NCBI GenBank assembly: GCA_007117275.1
Contig: SKGV01000036.1
Span: 1-11,830, forward strand
DNA from: Methylophaga sp.
Lineage (GTDB): Bacteria > Pseudomonadota > Gammaproteobacteria > Nitrosococcales > Methylophagaceae
Reading direction: 5' to 3'
DNA length: 11,830 nucleotides
The notes beneath the pieces are model-generated. The model worked only from the letters and a program-made list of their open reading frames with translations, ran no database searches and was not told the DNA's origin. Of this stretch, positions 5,023-11,830 are shown piece by piece; the first letter of the stretch is position 1; each line of letters begins with the position of its first letter. The translations under genes and the position numbers were made by a program.

Positions 5023-6693
5023 ATGTCAGATATTGAAATAGCCCAACAGGCCACACTGCAGGATGTCAGTCTTCTTGCACAACAACGACTTGGCCTGAGT
5101 GCGGCGCAATTGGATAGCTATGGCCGTCATAAGGCCAAAGTGTCATTAGATGTGATGCAGTCACTGGTTGACCGGTCCGATGGCAAACTGATCCTGGTGA
5201 CGGCTATCAGTCCCACCCCAGCAGGTGAAGGCAAAACCACCACAACGATTGGTTTAAGCGACGCACTCAACCGTATCGGCAAGCACTCAATGGTCTGCAT
5301 GCGCGAACCTTCAATGGGCCCATGCTTTGGTATGAAAGGCGGCGCGGCCGGAGGTGGCTACGCCCAAGTTGTGCCCATGGAAGACATCAACCTGCATTTC
5401 ACCGGTGATTTTCATGCCATCGCCTCGGCACATAATCTACTGGCAGCAATGATCGACAATCATATTCACCATGGCAATGACTTGCGATTGGATACCCGCA
5501 GAATTGTCTGGCAAAGAGTCGTCGACATGAATGACCGGGCACTGCGACAAATCACGGTTGGTATGGGGGGCGTTGCCAATGGCTTTGTGCGCGAAGATCG
5601 CTTCGATATCGTTGTGGCTTCCGAAGTGATGGCAATTTTTTGTCTGTCCGCGTCGCTCAGTGAACTCAAGCAACGGCTTGGCGATATTCTGATAGGCTAC
5701 AGTGTCGAGAGTGAGCCACGGTATGCCAAAGACTTGAACGCGCAAGGCGCCATGGCGGCGCTCCTCAAAGAAGCGCTCAAGCCGAACCTTGTGCAAACAC
5801 TCGAAAACAATCCGGCGTTTGTGCACGGTGGGCCTTTTGCCAATATTGCGCATGGTTGTAATTCAGTCATTGCCACAAAGATGGCGCTTAAACTGAGCGA
5901 TTATGTCGTCACCGAGGCGGGCTTTGGTGCTGATCTGGGCGCAGAGAAATTCATTAACATCAAGTGTCGTAAGTCGGGACTTCGCCCTGATCTAGCGGTA
6001 GTGGTGGCAACGGTCAAAGCACTTAAATATCACGGCGGTGTTGAGGTAAGTGCGCTGGCAACAGAAAACTTACCGGCGCTGGAACACGGCATGACAAACC
6101 TGCAACGACACCTTGATAATTTACAACGGCATTTTGGTCTGGAGTGTGTGGTTGCGATCAATCATTTTGTCCAGGATACCGATGCGGAAATTGAACTGGT
6201 CAAGTCACGGGTTGAATCGATGGGTGCACGCGCTATTGTGGCCAGACATTGGGCTGAGGGCGGCGCTGGTGCTGAAACACTTGCCCGGGCAGTGATTGAA
6301 AAACTGGAGTCGGCCAAAGCAACTGCGCGGCTTTTATATGCGGATGAATGCACCTTGTGGGACAAAATCAGCCGGGTTGCCAAGGACTTGTATCGTGCTA
6401 CGTCAATCGAAGCCGATGCCACACTGAAAGCGAAAATTCAGCAGTTTCAAGAAGAATATGGTCACCTGCCAGTGTGTATGGCAAAAACCCCTTACTCATT
6501 CAGCAGTGATCCAGCACTTCGTGGTGCGCCGGAGGCACATAGCCTGACCATTCGTGATGTCAGGTTGTCTCGAGGTGCGGGTTTTTTGGTGGTGTTGTGT
6601 GGCGATGTGATGACCATGCCCGGTTTACCCAAACGCCCTGCCAGCGAACGCATTGATATTGATGATGCAGGCGTTATCAGCGGTTTGTTTTAA
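5023..6693 (+). CDS. fhs: Formate-tetrahydrofolate ligase (formyl-THF synthetase)
   Basis: This cytoplasmic enzyme makes 10-formyl-tetrahydrofolate from formate, THF and ATP, feeding one-carbon units into purine, fMet and serine synthesis. In methylotrophs it passes carbon from formate to assimilation. The 556 residues match the monofunctional family length. The ATP loop TPAGEGKTT is at 65-73. The signature GMKGGAAGGGY is at 103-113, followed by MEDINLHFTGDFHAI. The second signature appears as VATVKALKYHGG at about 328-339, and the conserved end has MTMPGLPKRPAS. The family's typical start SDIEIAQQAT supports ATG 5023, although its ribosome site is poor. The gene has a perfect TATAAT box in the 62-base gap behind ubiX. 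It ends in a 4-base tail-to-tail overlap with ubiB on the other strand. No folD or fchA neighbour is seen. Confidence 0.97.
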   Translation: MSDIEIAQQATLQDVSLLAQQRLGLSAAQLDSYGRHKAKVSLDVMQSLVDRSDGKLILVTAISPTPAGEGKTTTTIGLSDALNRIGKHSMVCMREPSMGPCFGMKGGAAGGGYAQVVPMEDINLHFTGDFHAIASAHNLLAAMIDNHIHHGNDLRLDTRRIVWQRVVDMNDRALRQITVGMGGVANGFVREDRFDIVVASEVMAIFCLSASLSELKQRLGDILIGYSVESEPRYAKDLNAQGAMAALLKEALKPNLVQTLENNPAFVHGGPFANIAHGCNSVIATKMALKLSDYVVTEAGFGADLGAEKFINIKCRKSGLRPDLAVVVATVKALKYHGGVEVSALATENLPALEHGMTNLQRHLDNLQRHFGLECVVAINHFVQDTDAEIELVKSRVESMGARAIVARHWAEGGAGAETLARAVIEKLESAKATARLLYADECTLWDKISRVAKDLYRATSIEADATLKAKIQQFQEEYGHLPVCMAKTPYSFSSDPALRGAPEAHSLTIRDVRLSRGAGFLVVLCGDVMTMPGLPKRPASERIDIDDAGVISGLF

Positions 6694-8357
6694 TCGACAC
6701 GTCGGCCGATGCTGACATAAAGCAACAGTCCACCTGTTATTCCAAGTACCCAGCTGGTGGCAGGAAATCCTGCCAGCATGGTCGGACCATATCCATCCAG
6801 CCCTTTGATGACTGCCGCACCGATGATGAAGCTGGCGCCAGTGACAGCGGTTGCCACACGATAACCGGCATCTTTGAGTTCAACGCTTAGGGTCTGTAGT
6901 TGCTCTGACTGCTTGTCTGGGCGTATTCTGGACTGTTGAGTCGTTTGAACAAGGTCATGTACTAACCTTGGCAAGGTGGGCAGTGTTTCTGCCCATAGAG
7001 GTACTTCCTGTTTTAGGCTTCTGAGTGCCGCCTGCCAACCCAGCCGCTCGTGCATCCATTGTTCAAGCACAGGTTTGGCGGTCTGCCATAGGTCAAGATC
7101 AGGATAAAGCTGGCGACCCAGGCCTTCGATATTCAGCAGTGTTTTTTGCAATAGCACCAATTGCGGTTGTACTTCCATGTTAAAGCGTCGAGCCGTCTGA
7201 AATAGTCTCAGTAATAACTGACCGAAAGAAATTTCCTTGAGTGGCCGAGCAAAGATAGGCTCACATACACTGCGAATGGCGGCCTCAAATTCATCGATAC
7301 GGGTTTCGGCGGGCACCCAGCCAGACTGAATATGTAATTCTGCAACGCGACGATAATCGTGATTGAAGAAGGCAAGAAAGTTTTCCGCCAGATAACGCTG
7401 ATCATCCGGCGCCAGCGTCCCCATGATGCCAAAGTCGATGGCAATGTAGCGAGGCTGTTGCGGTTCGCTGGCATCCACCCTGATATTGCCCGGATGCATG
7501 TCGGCATGAAAGAAACTGTGTTTGAATACCTGAGTGAAGAAAATTTCTACGCCCATGCCTGCCAGTTGCTCCAGGTTAACCCCCTTGGACTTGAGTGTTT
7601 CTATGTCACTGATGGGGACACCGTATACTCGCTGCTGAACCAATACGTTCGGTTTGGTAAGAGGCCAGTAGATTTTGGGAATAATAAGTAAATCACTGTC
7701 GTGAAAATTTCTCTGTAATTGCGAGGCTGAAGCCGCTTCGCGCAGCATATCCAGTTCATCAATCAGGTTCTTTTCCATTTCAGCGACAATTTCGAGTGGT
7801 CGCAGACGTTTACCTTCTGACCAATACTTGTGTGCCAGTCCCGCCAAGGTATAGAGCAATTCGATATCACGTCGAATCACTGTTTCGATACCGGGACGAA
7901 CCAGCTTGATAATGACGTGTTCACCCGTGATAAGTTCAGCCGCATGAACTTGAGCGATCGAGGCTGAGGCTAGTGGTGTGGGGTGCACTTCACTGAAGGT
8001 TGTCGATAGTTCTTCACCGAATGCCTCTTTGATTAATGCCAGTGCCTGTTCTGTCGGGAAAGGTGCGACTTTGTCTTGCAGTTTAGCCAATTCATCAGCA
8101 ATGTCGTGGGGGACCAGATCACGACGCGTTGAGAGAATTTGACCAAACTTGACAAAAATAGGCCCTAAATCTTGCAAGGCCAATCGAAGACGTTCGCCTC
8201 TAGGACTGTGTTCAGATATTTTCCTGCGATAGGGTGACAGCAAGCTTAAAAAGCGTAGTGGTCTGAAAAAATGCAAAGTCTGAATAAACTCATCCAGCCG
8301 ATGCCGGACAAGTACACGATGGATTTGTATGAGGCGAGTCCATCTACTGAGTCTCAT
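6690..8357 (-). CDS. ubiB: Ubiquinone biosynthesis protein UbiB, atypical protein-kinase-like ATPase
   Basis: UbiB (ADCK/COQ8 family) is a membrane-anchored ATPase needed for ubiquinone synthesis, thought to help hand lipid intermediates to the Ubi enzyme complex. Its 555 residues align along the whole length with E. coli UbiB. The KxGQ signature KFGQILSTRRD is at 70-80. The alanine-rich nucleotide loop LASASIAQVH, in place of a kinase glycine loop, is at 129-138. The lysine of VIIK is residue 151, the catalytic-loop-like HADMHPGN is at 284-291, and the metal-binding DFG is at 308-310. Conserved RRFNMEVQPQLVLLQKTLLN follows, and two hydrophobic segments form the C-terminal anchor (roughly 505-550). 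A GGGAGG ribosome site seven bases before the ATG supports this start. The gene is last in the operon, 34 bases behind ubiJ, and its end overlaps the fhs end by four bases. Confidence 0.96.
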   Translation of the reverse strand: MRLSRWTRLIQIHRVLVRHRLDEFIQTLHFFRPLRFLSLLSPYRRKISEHSPRGERLRLALQDLGPIFVKFGQILSTRRDLVPHDIADELAKLQDKVAPFPTEQALALIKEAFGEELSTTFSEVHPTPLASASIAQVHAAELITGEHVIIKLVRPGIETVIRRDIELLYTLAGLAHKYWSEGKRLRPLEIVAEMEKNLIDELDMLREAASASQLQRNFHDSDLLIIPKIYWPLTKPNVLVQQRVYGVPISDIETLKSKGVNLEQLAGMGVEIFFTQVFKHSFFHADMHPGNIRVDASEPQQPRYIAIDFGIMGTLAPDDQRYLAENFLAFFNHDYRRVAELHIQSGWVPAETRIDEFEAAIRSVCEPIFARPLKEISFGQLLLRLFQTARRFNMEVQPQLVLLQKTLLNIEGLGRQLYPDLDLWQTAKPVLEQWMHERLGWQAALRSLKQEVPLWAETLPTLPRLVHDLVQTTQQSRIRPDKQSEQLQTLSVELKDAGYRVATAVTGASFIIGAAVIKGLDGYGPTMLAGFPATSWVLGITGGLLLYVSIGRRVD

Positions 8358-8364
8358 TCAGCGG

Positions 8365-8370
8365 CCTCCC
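8365..8370 (-). promoter_or_regulatory. Ribosome-binding site of ubiB
   Basis: On the minus strand GGGAGG lies seven bases before the ubiB ATG (8355-8357). It is the clearest ribosome site in this operon. Most other genes here start by overlap with the preceding stop and have weak sites of their own. Confidence 0.7.
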
Positions 8371-8391
8371 AAGGCATTTTGAGTAGCAGTG

Positions 8392-8985
8392 TCATTGTTT
8401 TTTTTCCAATCGAACGATTTTGGCATCTAGCCGATCAAGATCTGCACGCAGTCGATCAACCGCCTCCATAAAGTCGTTAACCTCAGACGGATCTGGCAGC
8501 ATGTGGACTTCTTCCTTTAGGTATTCAGCGATGTCTTGCTGCAGGTGCTGGTGATTTCGCCTGGCCCACCGAACGCTTTGCCTGATGCCCTCAGCTACCG
8601 GGAAAGCCAGACTGTCGCCGATGACAGAGGCCAGTTGCTTTTCCCAGTCAAAGTCGAAGCCAGTCATCCAGTCCTGTACCTGCTTGGCAAATTGCACATC
8701 ACCATGCAGACGAACTGCTGGTGAAAACAGTGTGTCGGGATTATGTGCCAGTTCCAGCAAGGCCCAACTGTCAGCAGCCAGGGTCAGATCGGCTTGCTCA
8801 GACTCGGCAACTTCGAGTTGCAGTTGTTGCGATGCAAATGTTGCCGAAACACTCAGCTCGACATTATTGATATCTATCCTGACGATGCGGCCCTCAAACG
8901 CTGACAATGCCTGATGACTTTCCGGGTCAATCAGCAATGCGCGATTCAGCGTCGATTCAATGGCAAGCAACCAAACAGGTTTCAT
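8392..8985 (-). CDS. ubiJ: Ubiquinone biosynthesis accessory factor UbiJ (SCP2-domain lipid-binding protein)
   Basis: UbiJ is a soluble accessory protein of the Ubi complex. Its SCP2 sterol-carrier-like domain binds the hydrophobic intermediates. The product has 197 residues, near the E. coli length. The N-terminal part (about 8-115) has the SCP2 pattern: ESTLNRALLIDPES, GRIVRIDINNVELSVSATF and ADLTLAADSWALLEL. The segment LHGDVQFAKQVQDWMTGFDFDWEKQLASVIGD is typical of UbiJ. The C-terminal 35 residues (NDFMEAVDRLRADLDRLDAKIVRLEKK) have heptad spacing and probably form a coiled coil. The ATG shares one base with the ubiE stop (TGATG on the minus strand) and has only a distant GAGG, so it is probably translated by coupling. 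The position between ubiE and ubiB is the standard gammaproteobacterial order. Confidence 0.92.
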   Translation of the reverse strand: MKPVWLLAIESTLNRALLIDPESHQALSAFEGRIVRIDINNVELSVSATFASQQLQLEVAESEQADLTLAADSWALLELAHNPDTLFSPAVRLHGDVQFAKQVQDWMTGFDFDWEKQLASVIGDSLAFPVAEGIRQSVRWARRNHQHLQQDIAEYLKEEVHMLPDPSEVNDFMEAVDRLRADLDRLDAKIVRLEKKQ

Positions 8986-9731
8986 CAGAATTTGTAGCCT
9001 CGATGCAGTGCAACAATACCGGCGGTCATGTTGTGAAATTGGCAGCGTTCAAAACCTGCGTGCTCCATCATGGACAGAAGCGTTTGCTGGTCCGGGTGCA
9101 TACGAATCGACTCGGCCAGATATCGATAACTGGCTGCATCATTGGTCAGCAGCTGACCCAATTTGGGTAGCACTTTAAAAGAATACTGATCATACAGAGG
9201 AGACAACCAGTCTGCGGGTTTTGAAAACTCCAGAATCATCAATTGACCGCCAGGTTTAAGCACACGAAACATTGACGCTAGCGCCTTATCCTTGTCGGTC
9301 ACATTTCGCAAACCAAACGCAATGGTAATGCAGTCGAAGCTGTTATCGGGGAAGGGCAGGGTTTCAGCATTTGCCTGAACATAATCAATATTGCCAGCCA
9401 GTCCCCGATCAATCAGACGATTTCGACCAACATTGAGCATGGAGGCGTTAATATCCGCTAATATCACCTGACCGCGTTCACCTACCATCTTTGAAAAACG
9501 AGCGGTCAAATCACCTGTGCCTCCTGCAATATCCAGCACCTTCGCGCCAGCGCTGACTTGGCTATTCAAAAGGGTAAATCGTTTCCAAAGCCGGTGAATG
9601 CCCATCGACATCAGGTCGTTCATCAAGTCATATTTACTGGCGACAGAATGAAACACCTCAGCAACATGCTGGGCTTTTTCTTCGACGGGAACTTCGCTGA
9701 AGCCAAAGTGAGTGGTATTTTTATTGTTCAT
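8985..9731 (-). CDS. ubiE: Ubiquinone/menaquinone C-methyltransferase UbiE
   Basis: UbiE is an SAM-dependent enzyme that C-methylates the demethoxy-benzoquinol intermediate in ubiquinone synthesis and demethylmenaquinol where menaquinone is made. Its 248 residues align almost throughout with E. coli UbiE (251). The start is TTHFGF, then VFHSVASKYDLMNDLMSMGIHRLWKRF at about 28-53. The SAM-binding motif I is LDIAGGTGDLT at about 66-76, and the acidic strand end ILADIN follows. Next come YVQANAETLPFPDNSFDCITIAFGLRNVTDKDKAL, the RVLKPGGQLMILEFSKP block and the strictly conserved end RYLAESIRMHPDQ and HRGYKF. The ATG is seven bases after the stop of the DUF971 gene and has only a weak GAG site. 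The stop overlaps ubiJ by one base. No menaquinone genes are in the window, so the ubiquinone role is the safer statement. Confidence 0.97.
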   Translation of the reverse strand: MNNKNTTHFGFSEVPVEEKAQHVAEVFHSVASKYDLMNDLMSMGIHRLWKRFTLLNSQVSAGAKVLDIAGGTGDLTARFSKMVGERGQVILADINASMLNVGRNRLIDRGLAGNIDYVQANAETLPFPDNSFDCITIAFGLRNVTDKDKALASMFRVLKPGGQLMILEFSKPADWLSPLYDQYSFKVLPKLGQLLTNDAASYRYLAESIRMHPDQQTLLSMMEHAGFERCQFHNMTAGIVALHRGYKF

Positions 9732-9738
9732 GGTCGGC

Positions 9739-10104
9739 TCAAGCGTCTGATTCGCGCTCGTAGCCTGCGGCCATTAGCTTGTCGAGATACTGGTGCCAGA
9801 TTTGGTCGCGGTTGACGCATAGGTGATGCAGATAATCCCAAGAGAACAAGCCGCTGTCGTGACCATCGTCGAAATAGATCTTAATGGCGTAATGACCGAC
9901 CGGCTCTATCTGACTAATACCGACATTTTCTTTCTGAACTTGCAGCACTTCTTGGCCGGGGCCATGACCTTGGACTTCAGCAGAAGGGGAGTTGACCCGT
10001 AAGAATTCAGCGGTCAGTCGGAATTGCTGGCCTTCATACACCAGTTCAAGCGTTCTTGATAGCTTGTGCAGCTGGATTTCACTGGGAACCGGATTGGCTT
10101 CCAT
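9739..10104 (-). CDS. DUF971 (gamma-butyrobetaine-hydroxylase-like N-terminal domain) protein
   Basis: The product is a 121-residue single-domain protein of the GBBH-like N-terminal (DUF971) family. Visible family features are the LYEGQQFRLTAEFLRVNSPSAEVQGHGPGQ-like block at about 22-51, NVGISQIEPVGHYAIKIYFDDGHDSGLFSWDYLHHL at about 61-96, and a helical end with YLDKLMAAGYER. In eukaryotic gamma-butyrobetaine hydroxylase this domain binds zinc; the stand-alone bacterial form has no settled function, and here only one Cys (in HHLCVNRD) is present, so a Cys-rich zinc site is unlikely. An AAGGAA ribosome site eight bases before the ATG supports the start. The gene sits 17 bases after hslU and seven before ubiE, an arrangement common in gammaproteobacteria, and is co-transcribed with them. 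Confidence 0.9.
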   Translation of the reverse strand: MEANPVPSEIQLHKLSRTLELVYEGQQFRLTAEFLRVNSPSAEVQGHGPGQEVLQVQKENVGISQIEPVGHYAIKIYFDDGHDSGLFSWDYLHHLCVNRDQIWHQYLDKLMAAGYERESDA

Positions 10105-10121
10105 TATGGTTATTCCTTAAA

Positions 10122-11444
10122 TTATAGGATGTAGCGTGACAGATCTTCATCTTCTGCCAGTGAGGCGAGTTGACTGTTGACATAGTCAACGTCAATTTCA
10201 ATCTCAACGGTTTCATTATCGCCAGATTGGAACGAAATTTCTTCGAGAAGTTTTTCCAGCAGTGTATGTAGTCTGCGCGCACCGATATTCTCGGTTTTTT
10301 CGTTCACCTGCCAGGCCAGTTCAGCAATACGGCGAATGCCATCTTCAGTAAAACACAACTTGACGCCCTCGGTTGCCATCAGCGCACTGTATTGTTCAGT
10401 GAGAGAGGCATCAGGCTCAGTCAGAATTCGCATAAAGTCGTCAACACTCAAGGCAGTGAGTTCGACGCGAATGGGCAAGCGACCTTGCAGTTCTGGGATG
10501 AGATCAGCAGGCTTGCTTAAGTGAAAAGCGCCTGAGGCAATGAACAGAATATGATCGGTTTTGACCATACCGTATTTGGTGGACACCGTACTACCCTCAA
10601 CCAGCGGCAGCAAGTCACGCTGCACACCCGCGCGGGACACATCAGCACCACTTCCGCCGCTCTCAGCTCGGTGAGTGATTTTGTCAATTTCATCAAGAAA
10701 GACGATGCCGTTTTGCTCGACGGATGATAGGACTTCGGCTTTGAGCTCTTCTTCGTTGATCAATTTGCCAGCTTCTTCTTCAGAAAGAATACGCATGGCT
10801 CTGCCCACTCTAAGTTTGCGGCTGCGGGTTTTTGCAGTGCCCATGTTCTGAAACATGTCTTGCAGTTGGCTAGTCAGTTCTTCCATGCCGGGAGGCGACA
10901 TGATCTCAACACCGACATTCAGCGACTGAAGTTCCAACTCTACTTCACGGTCATCTAGCTTGCCCTCTCGGAGCATTTTGCGAAAGCGTTGGCGGGTATT
11001 GGATTCTTCTTCACTAAGCGTGCCTCTTGCCGGCGTCAGCAGCGCATCCAGAATGCGTTCTTCAGCGGCGTCTAATGCCTGCGTCTTGACCGACTGAATG
11101 GCCTGTTCTCGAAGCATTTTCATAGCGCTCTCACACAGGTCTCGAATGATGGATTCGACGTCACGGCCTACATAGCCAACCTCTGTGAATTTGGTTGCCT
11201 CAACTTTGATGAAGGGCGCTTGAGCTAACGAAGCAAGCCGACGAGCGATTTCGGTTTTTCCCACACCGGTGGGGCCAATCATCAAAATATTTTTTGGTGT
11301 CACCTCCTGTTGAAGCCTCTCATCCAGTTGTTGGCGACGCCAGCGGTTACGCAGTGCAATAGCGACAGCTTTTTTGGCGGAAAATTGACCGATGATATGC
11401 TTGTTGAGCTCGTGAACAATTTGTTTGGGTGTCAATGCTTGCAT
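10122..11444 (-). CDS. hslU: ATP-dependent protease ATPase subunit HslU (ClpY)
   Basis: HslU is a hexameric AAA+ unfoldase that feeds substrates into the HslV peptidase in the cytoplasm; the pair is induced by heat in many bacteria. Its 440 residues are close to the E. coli 443. The N-terminal MQALTPKQIVHELNKHIIGQ is standard. The Walker A loop GPTGVGKT is at 57-64, the pore-loop GYVG at 90-93, and the charged helical intermediate (I) domain at about 110-240. Walker B VFLDEID is at 248-254, GRLPIRVEL at 321-329, and the sensor-2 region is IGARRLHTLLE. The C-terminal LSRYIL tail, which inserts into HslV to activate it, is intact. The ATG shares one base with the hslV stop (TAATG on the minus strand) and has a weak ribosome site. 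Heat-shock promoter elements would lie upstream of hslV, outside the window. Confidence 0.97.
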   Translation of the reverse strand: MQALTPKQIVHELNKHIIGQFSAKKAVAIALRNRWRRQQLDERLQQEVTPKNILMIGPTGVGKTEIARRLASLAQAPFIKVEATKFTEVGYVGRDVESIIRDLCESAMKMLREQAIQSVKTQALDAAEERILDALLTPARGTLSEEESNTRQRFRKMLREGKLDDREVELELQSLNVGVEIMSPPGMEELTSQLQDMFQNMGTAKTRSRKLRVGRAMRILSEEEAGKLINEEELKAEVLSSVEQNGIVFLDEIDKITHRAESGGSGADVSRAGVQRDLLPLVEGSTVSTKYGMVKTDHILFIASGAFHLSKPADLIPELQGRLPIRVELTALSVDDFMRILTEPDASLTEQYSALMATEGVKLCFTEDGIRRIAELAWQVNEKTENIGARRLHTLLEKLLEEISFQSGDNETVEIEIDVDYVNSQLASLAEDEDLSRYIL

Positions 11445-11830
11445 TAGTGATTGCTATCCAGTGTTTCGATGGTGAGGTGGTGGTTGGTGTAGATGCAGAT
11501 ATCCGCCGCAATGTTCAAACCTTTTTCGACGATTTCACGGGCTGACAGTTCGGTGTTTTGCAACAATGCTGTGGCGGCTGCCTGGGCAAAAGGTCCGCCC
11601 GAGCCAATAGCAATCAGACCATGTTCAGGCTCGATGACATCGCCGTTACCCGAAATAATCAGTGACGCCTCAGCATCAGCAACTGCCAGCAGTGCCTCGA
11701 GTCGGCGCATCATTCTGTCAGTTCGCCAGTCCTTGGCTAGCTCAAGGGCGCTCCGAGTCAAGTTTCCCTGATGTTTTTCGAGCTTAGCTTCGAAGCGTTC
11801 AAACAGTGTGAAAGCATCAGCCGTGCCGCC
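11444..11830 (-). CDS. hslV: ATP-dependent protease peptidase subunit HslV (ClpQ), C-terminal part (partial)
   Basis: The frame stays open to the right edge of the window, so the first part of the gene, including the catalytic N-terminal Thr, is outside it. The 128 visible residues begin GGTADAFTLFERFEAKLEKHQGNL, matching the middle of HslV, and continue with TRSALELAKDWRTDRMMRRLEALL, IISGNGDVIEPE, LIAIGSGGPFAQAAATALL and ICIYTNHHLTIE. HslV is a proteasome-like threonine peptidase forming a double hexamer ring capped by HslU. A Met codon at 11759-11761 lies inside the conserved region and is not the start. The stop codon overlaps the hslU start by one base. Confidence 0.95.
   Translation of the reverse strand, partial: GGTADAFTLFERFEAKLEKHQGNLTRSALELAKDWRTDRMMRRLEALLAVADAEASLIISGNGDVIEPEHGLIAIGSGGPFAQAAATALLQNTELSAREIVEKGLNIAADICIYTNHHLTIETLDSNH

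Noticed and set aside
5437..5853. A 138-codon minus-strand open frame inside fhs
   Set aside because: It lies fully antisense to a well-conserved region of fhs and has no family-like features; this is a shadow frame.
8585..8914. A 109-codon plus-strand open frame opposite ubiJ
   Set aside because: It is Ser/Ala/Cys-rich, as expected for the complement of a coding strand, and ubiJ on the other strand is clearly the real gene.

Overview
The window looks like a chromosomal segment of a gammaproteobacterium. Nearly every gene is a full-length, recognisable housekeeping gene. The order hslV-hslU-DUF971-ubiE-ubiJ-ubiB, the coupling of mpl to ubiX, and the E. coli-like UbiE and UbiB sequences all fit that class. 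A monofunctional formate-tetrahydrofolate ligase, plus a pair of periplasmic genes of the type associated with PQQ-dependent alcohol dehydrogenases, suggests a methylotroph or alcohol oxidiser, for example a Methylophaga-like organism. That assignment is inference, because no marker gene such as xoxF, mxaF or a 16S rRNA gene lies in the window.

Plus strand, left part: the 3' end of secF (1-243) is closed by a strong intrinsic terminator. About 300 bases without a convincing gene follow. Next comes a two-gene unit of exported proteins (574-2374): a periplasmic solute-binding-like protein and a seven-bladed YVTN beta-propeller protein. A near-perfect terminator with a GCAA loop ends this unit. 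These two families normally sit next to an ABC ATPase and permease; here those genes are absent. The binding protein is also short: it appears to lack most of the second lobe of the usual fold. This pair is the most unusual part of the window.

Plus strand, middle: a compact operon of an unknown five-segment membrane protein, mpl (peptidoglycan tripeptide recycling) and ubiX (prenyl-FMN synthesis for UbiD in ubiquinone synthesis) occupies 2473-4960 with 4-nt and 1-nt overlaps. Then fhs (5023-6693) has its own TATAAT box and supplies 10-formyl-THF.

Minus strand, right part: reading from the right edge, hslV (cut by the window end), hslU, a DUF971 protein, ubiE, ubiJ and ubiB form one tightly packed operon. 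It joins the HslUV protease to the ubiquinone methyltransferase and two accessory factors of the Ubi complex. Its last gene, ubiB, runs tail-to-tail into fhs with a 4-nt overlap and no visible terminator between them. No tRNA, rRNA, CRISPR array, insertion sequence or phage gene was seen.
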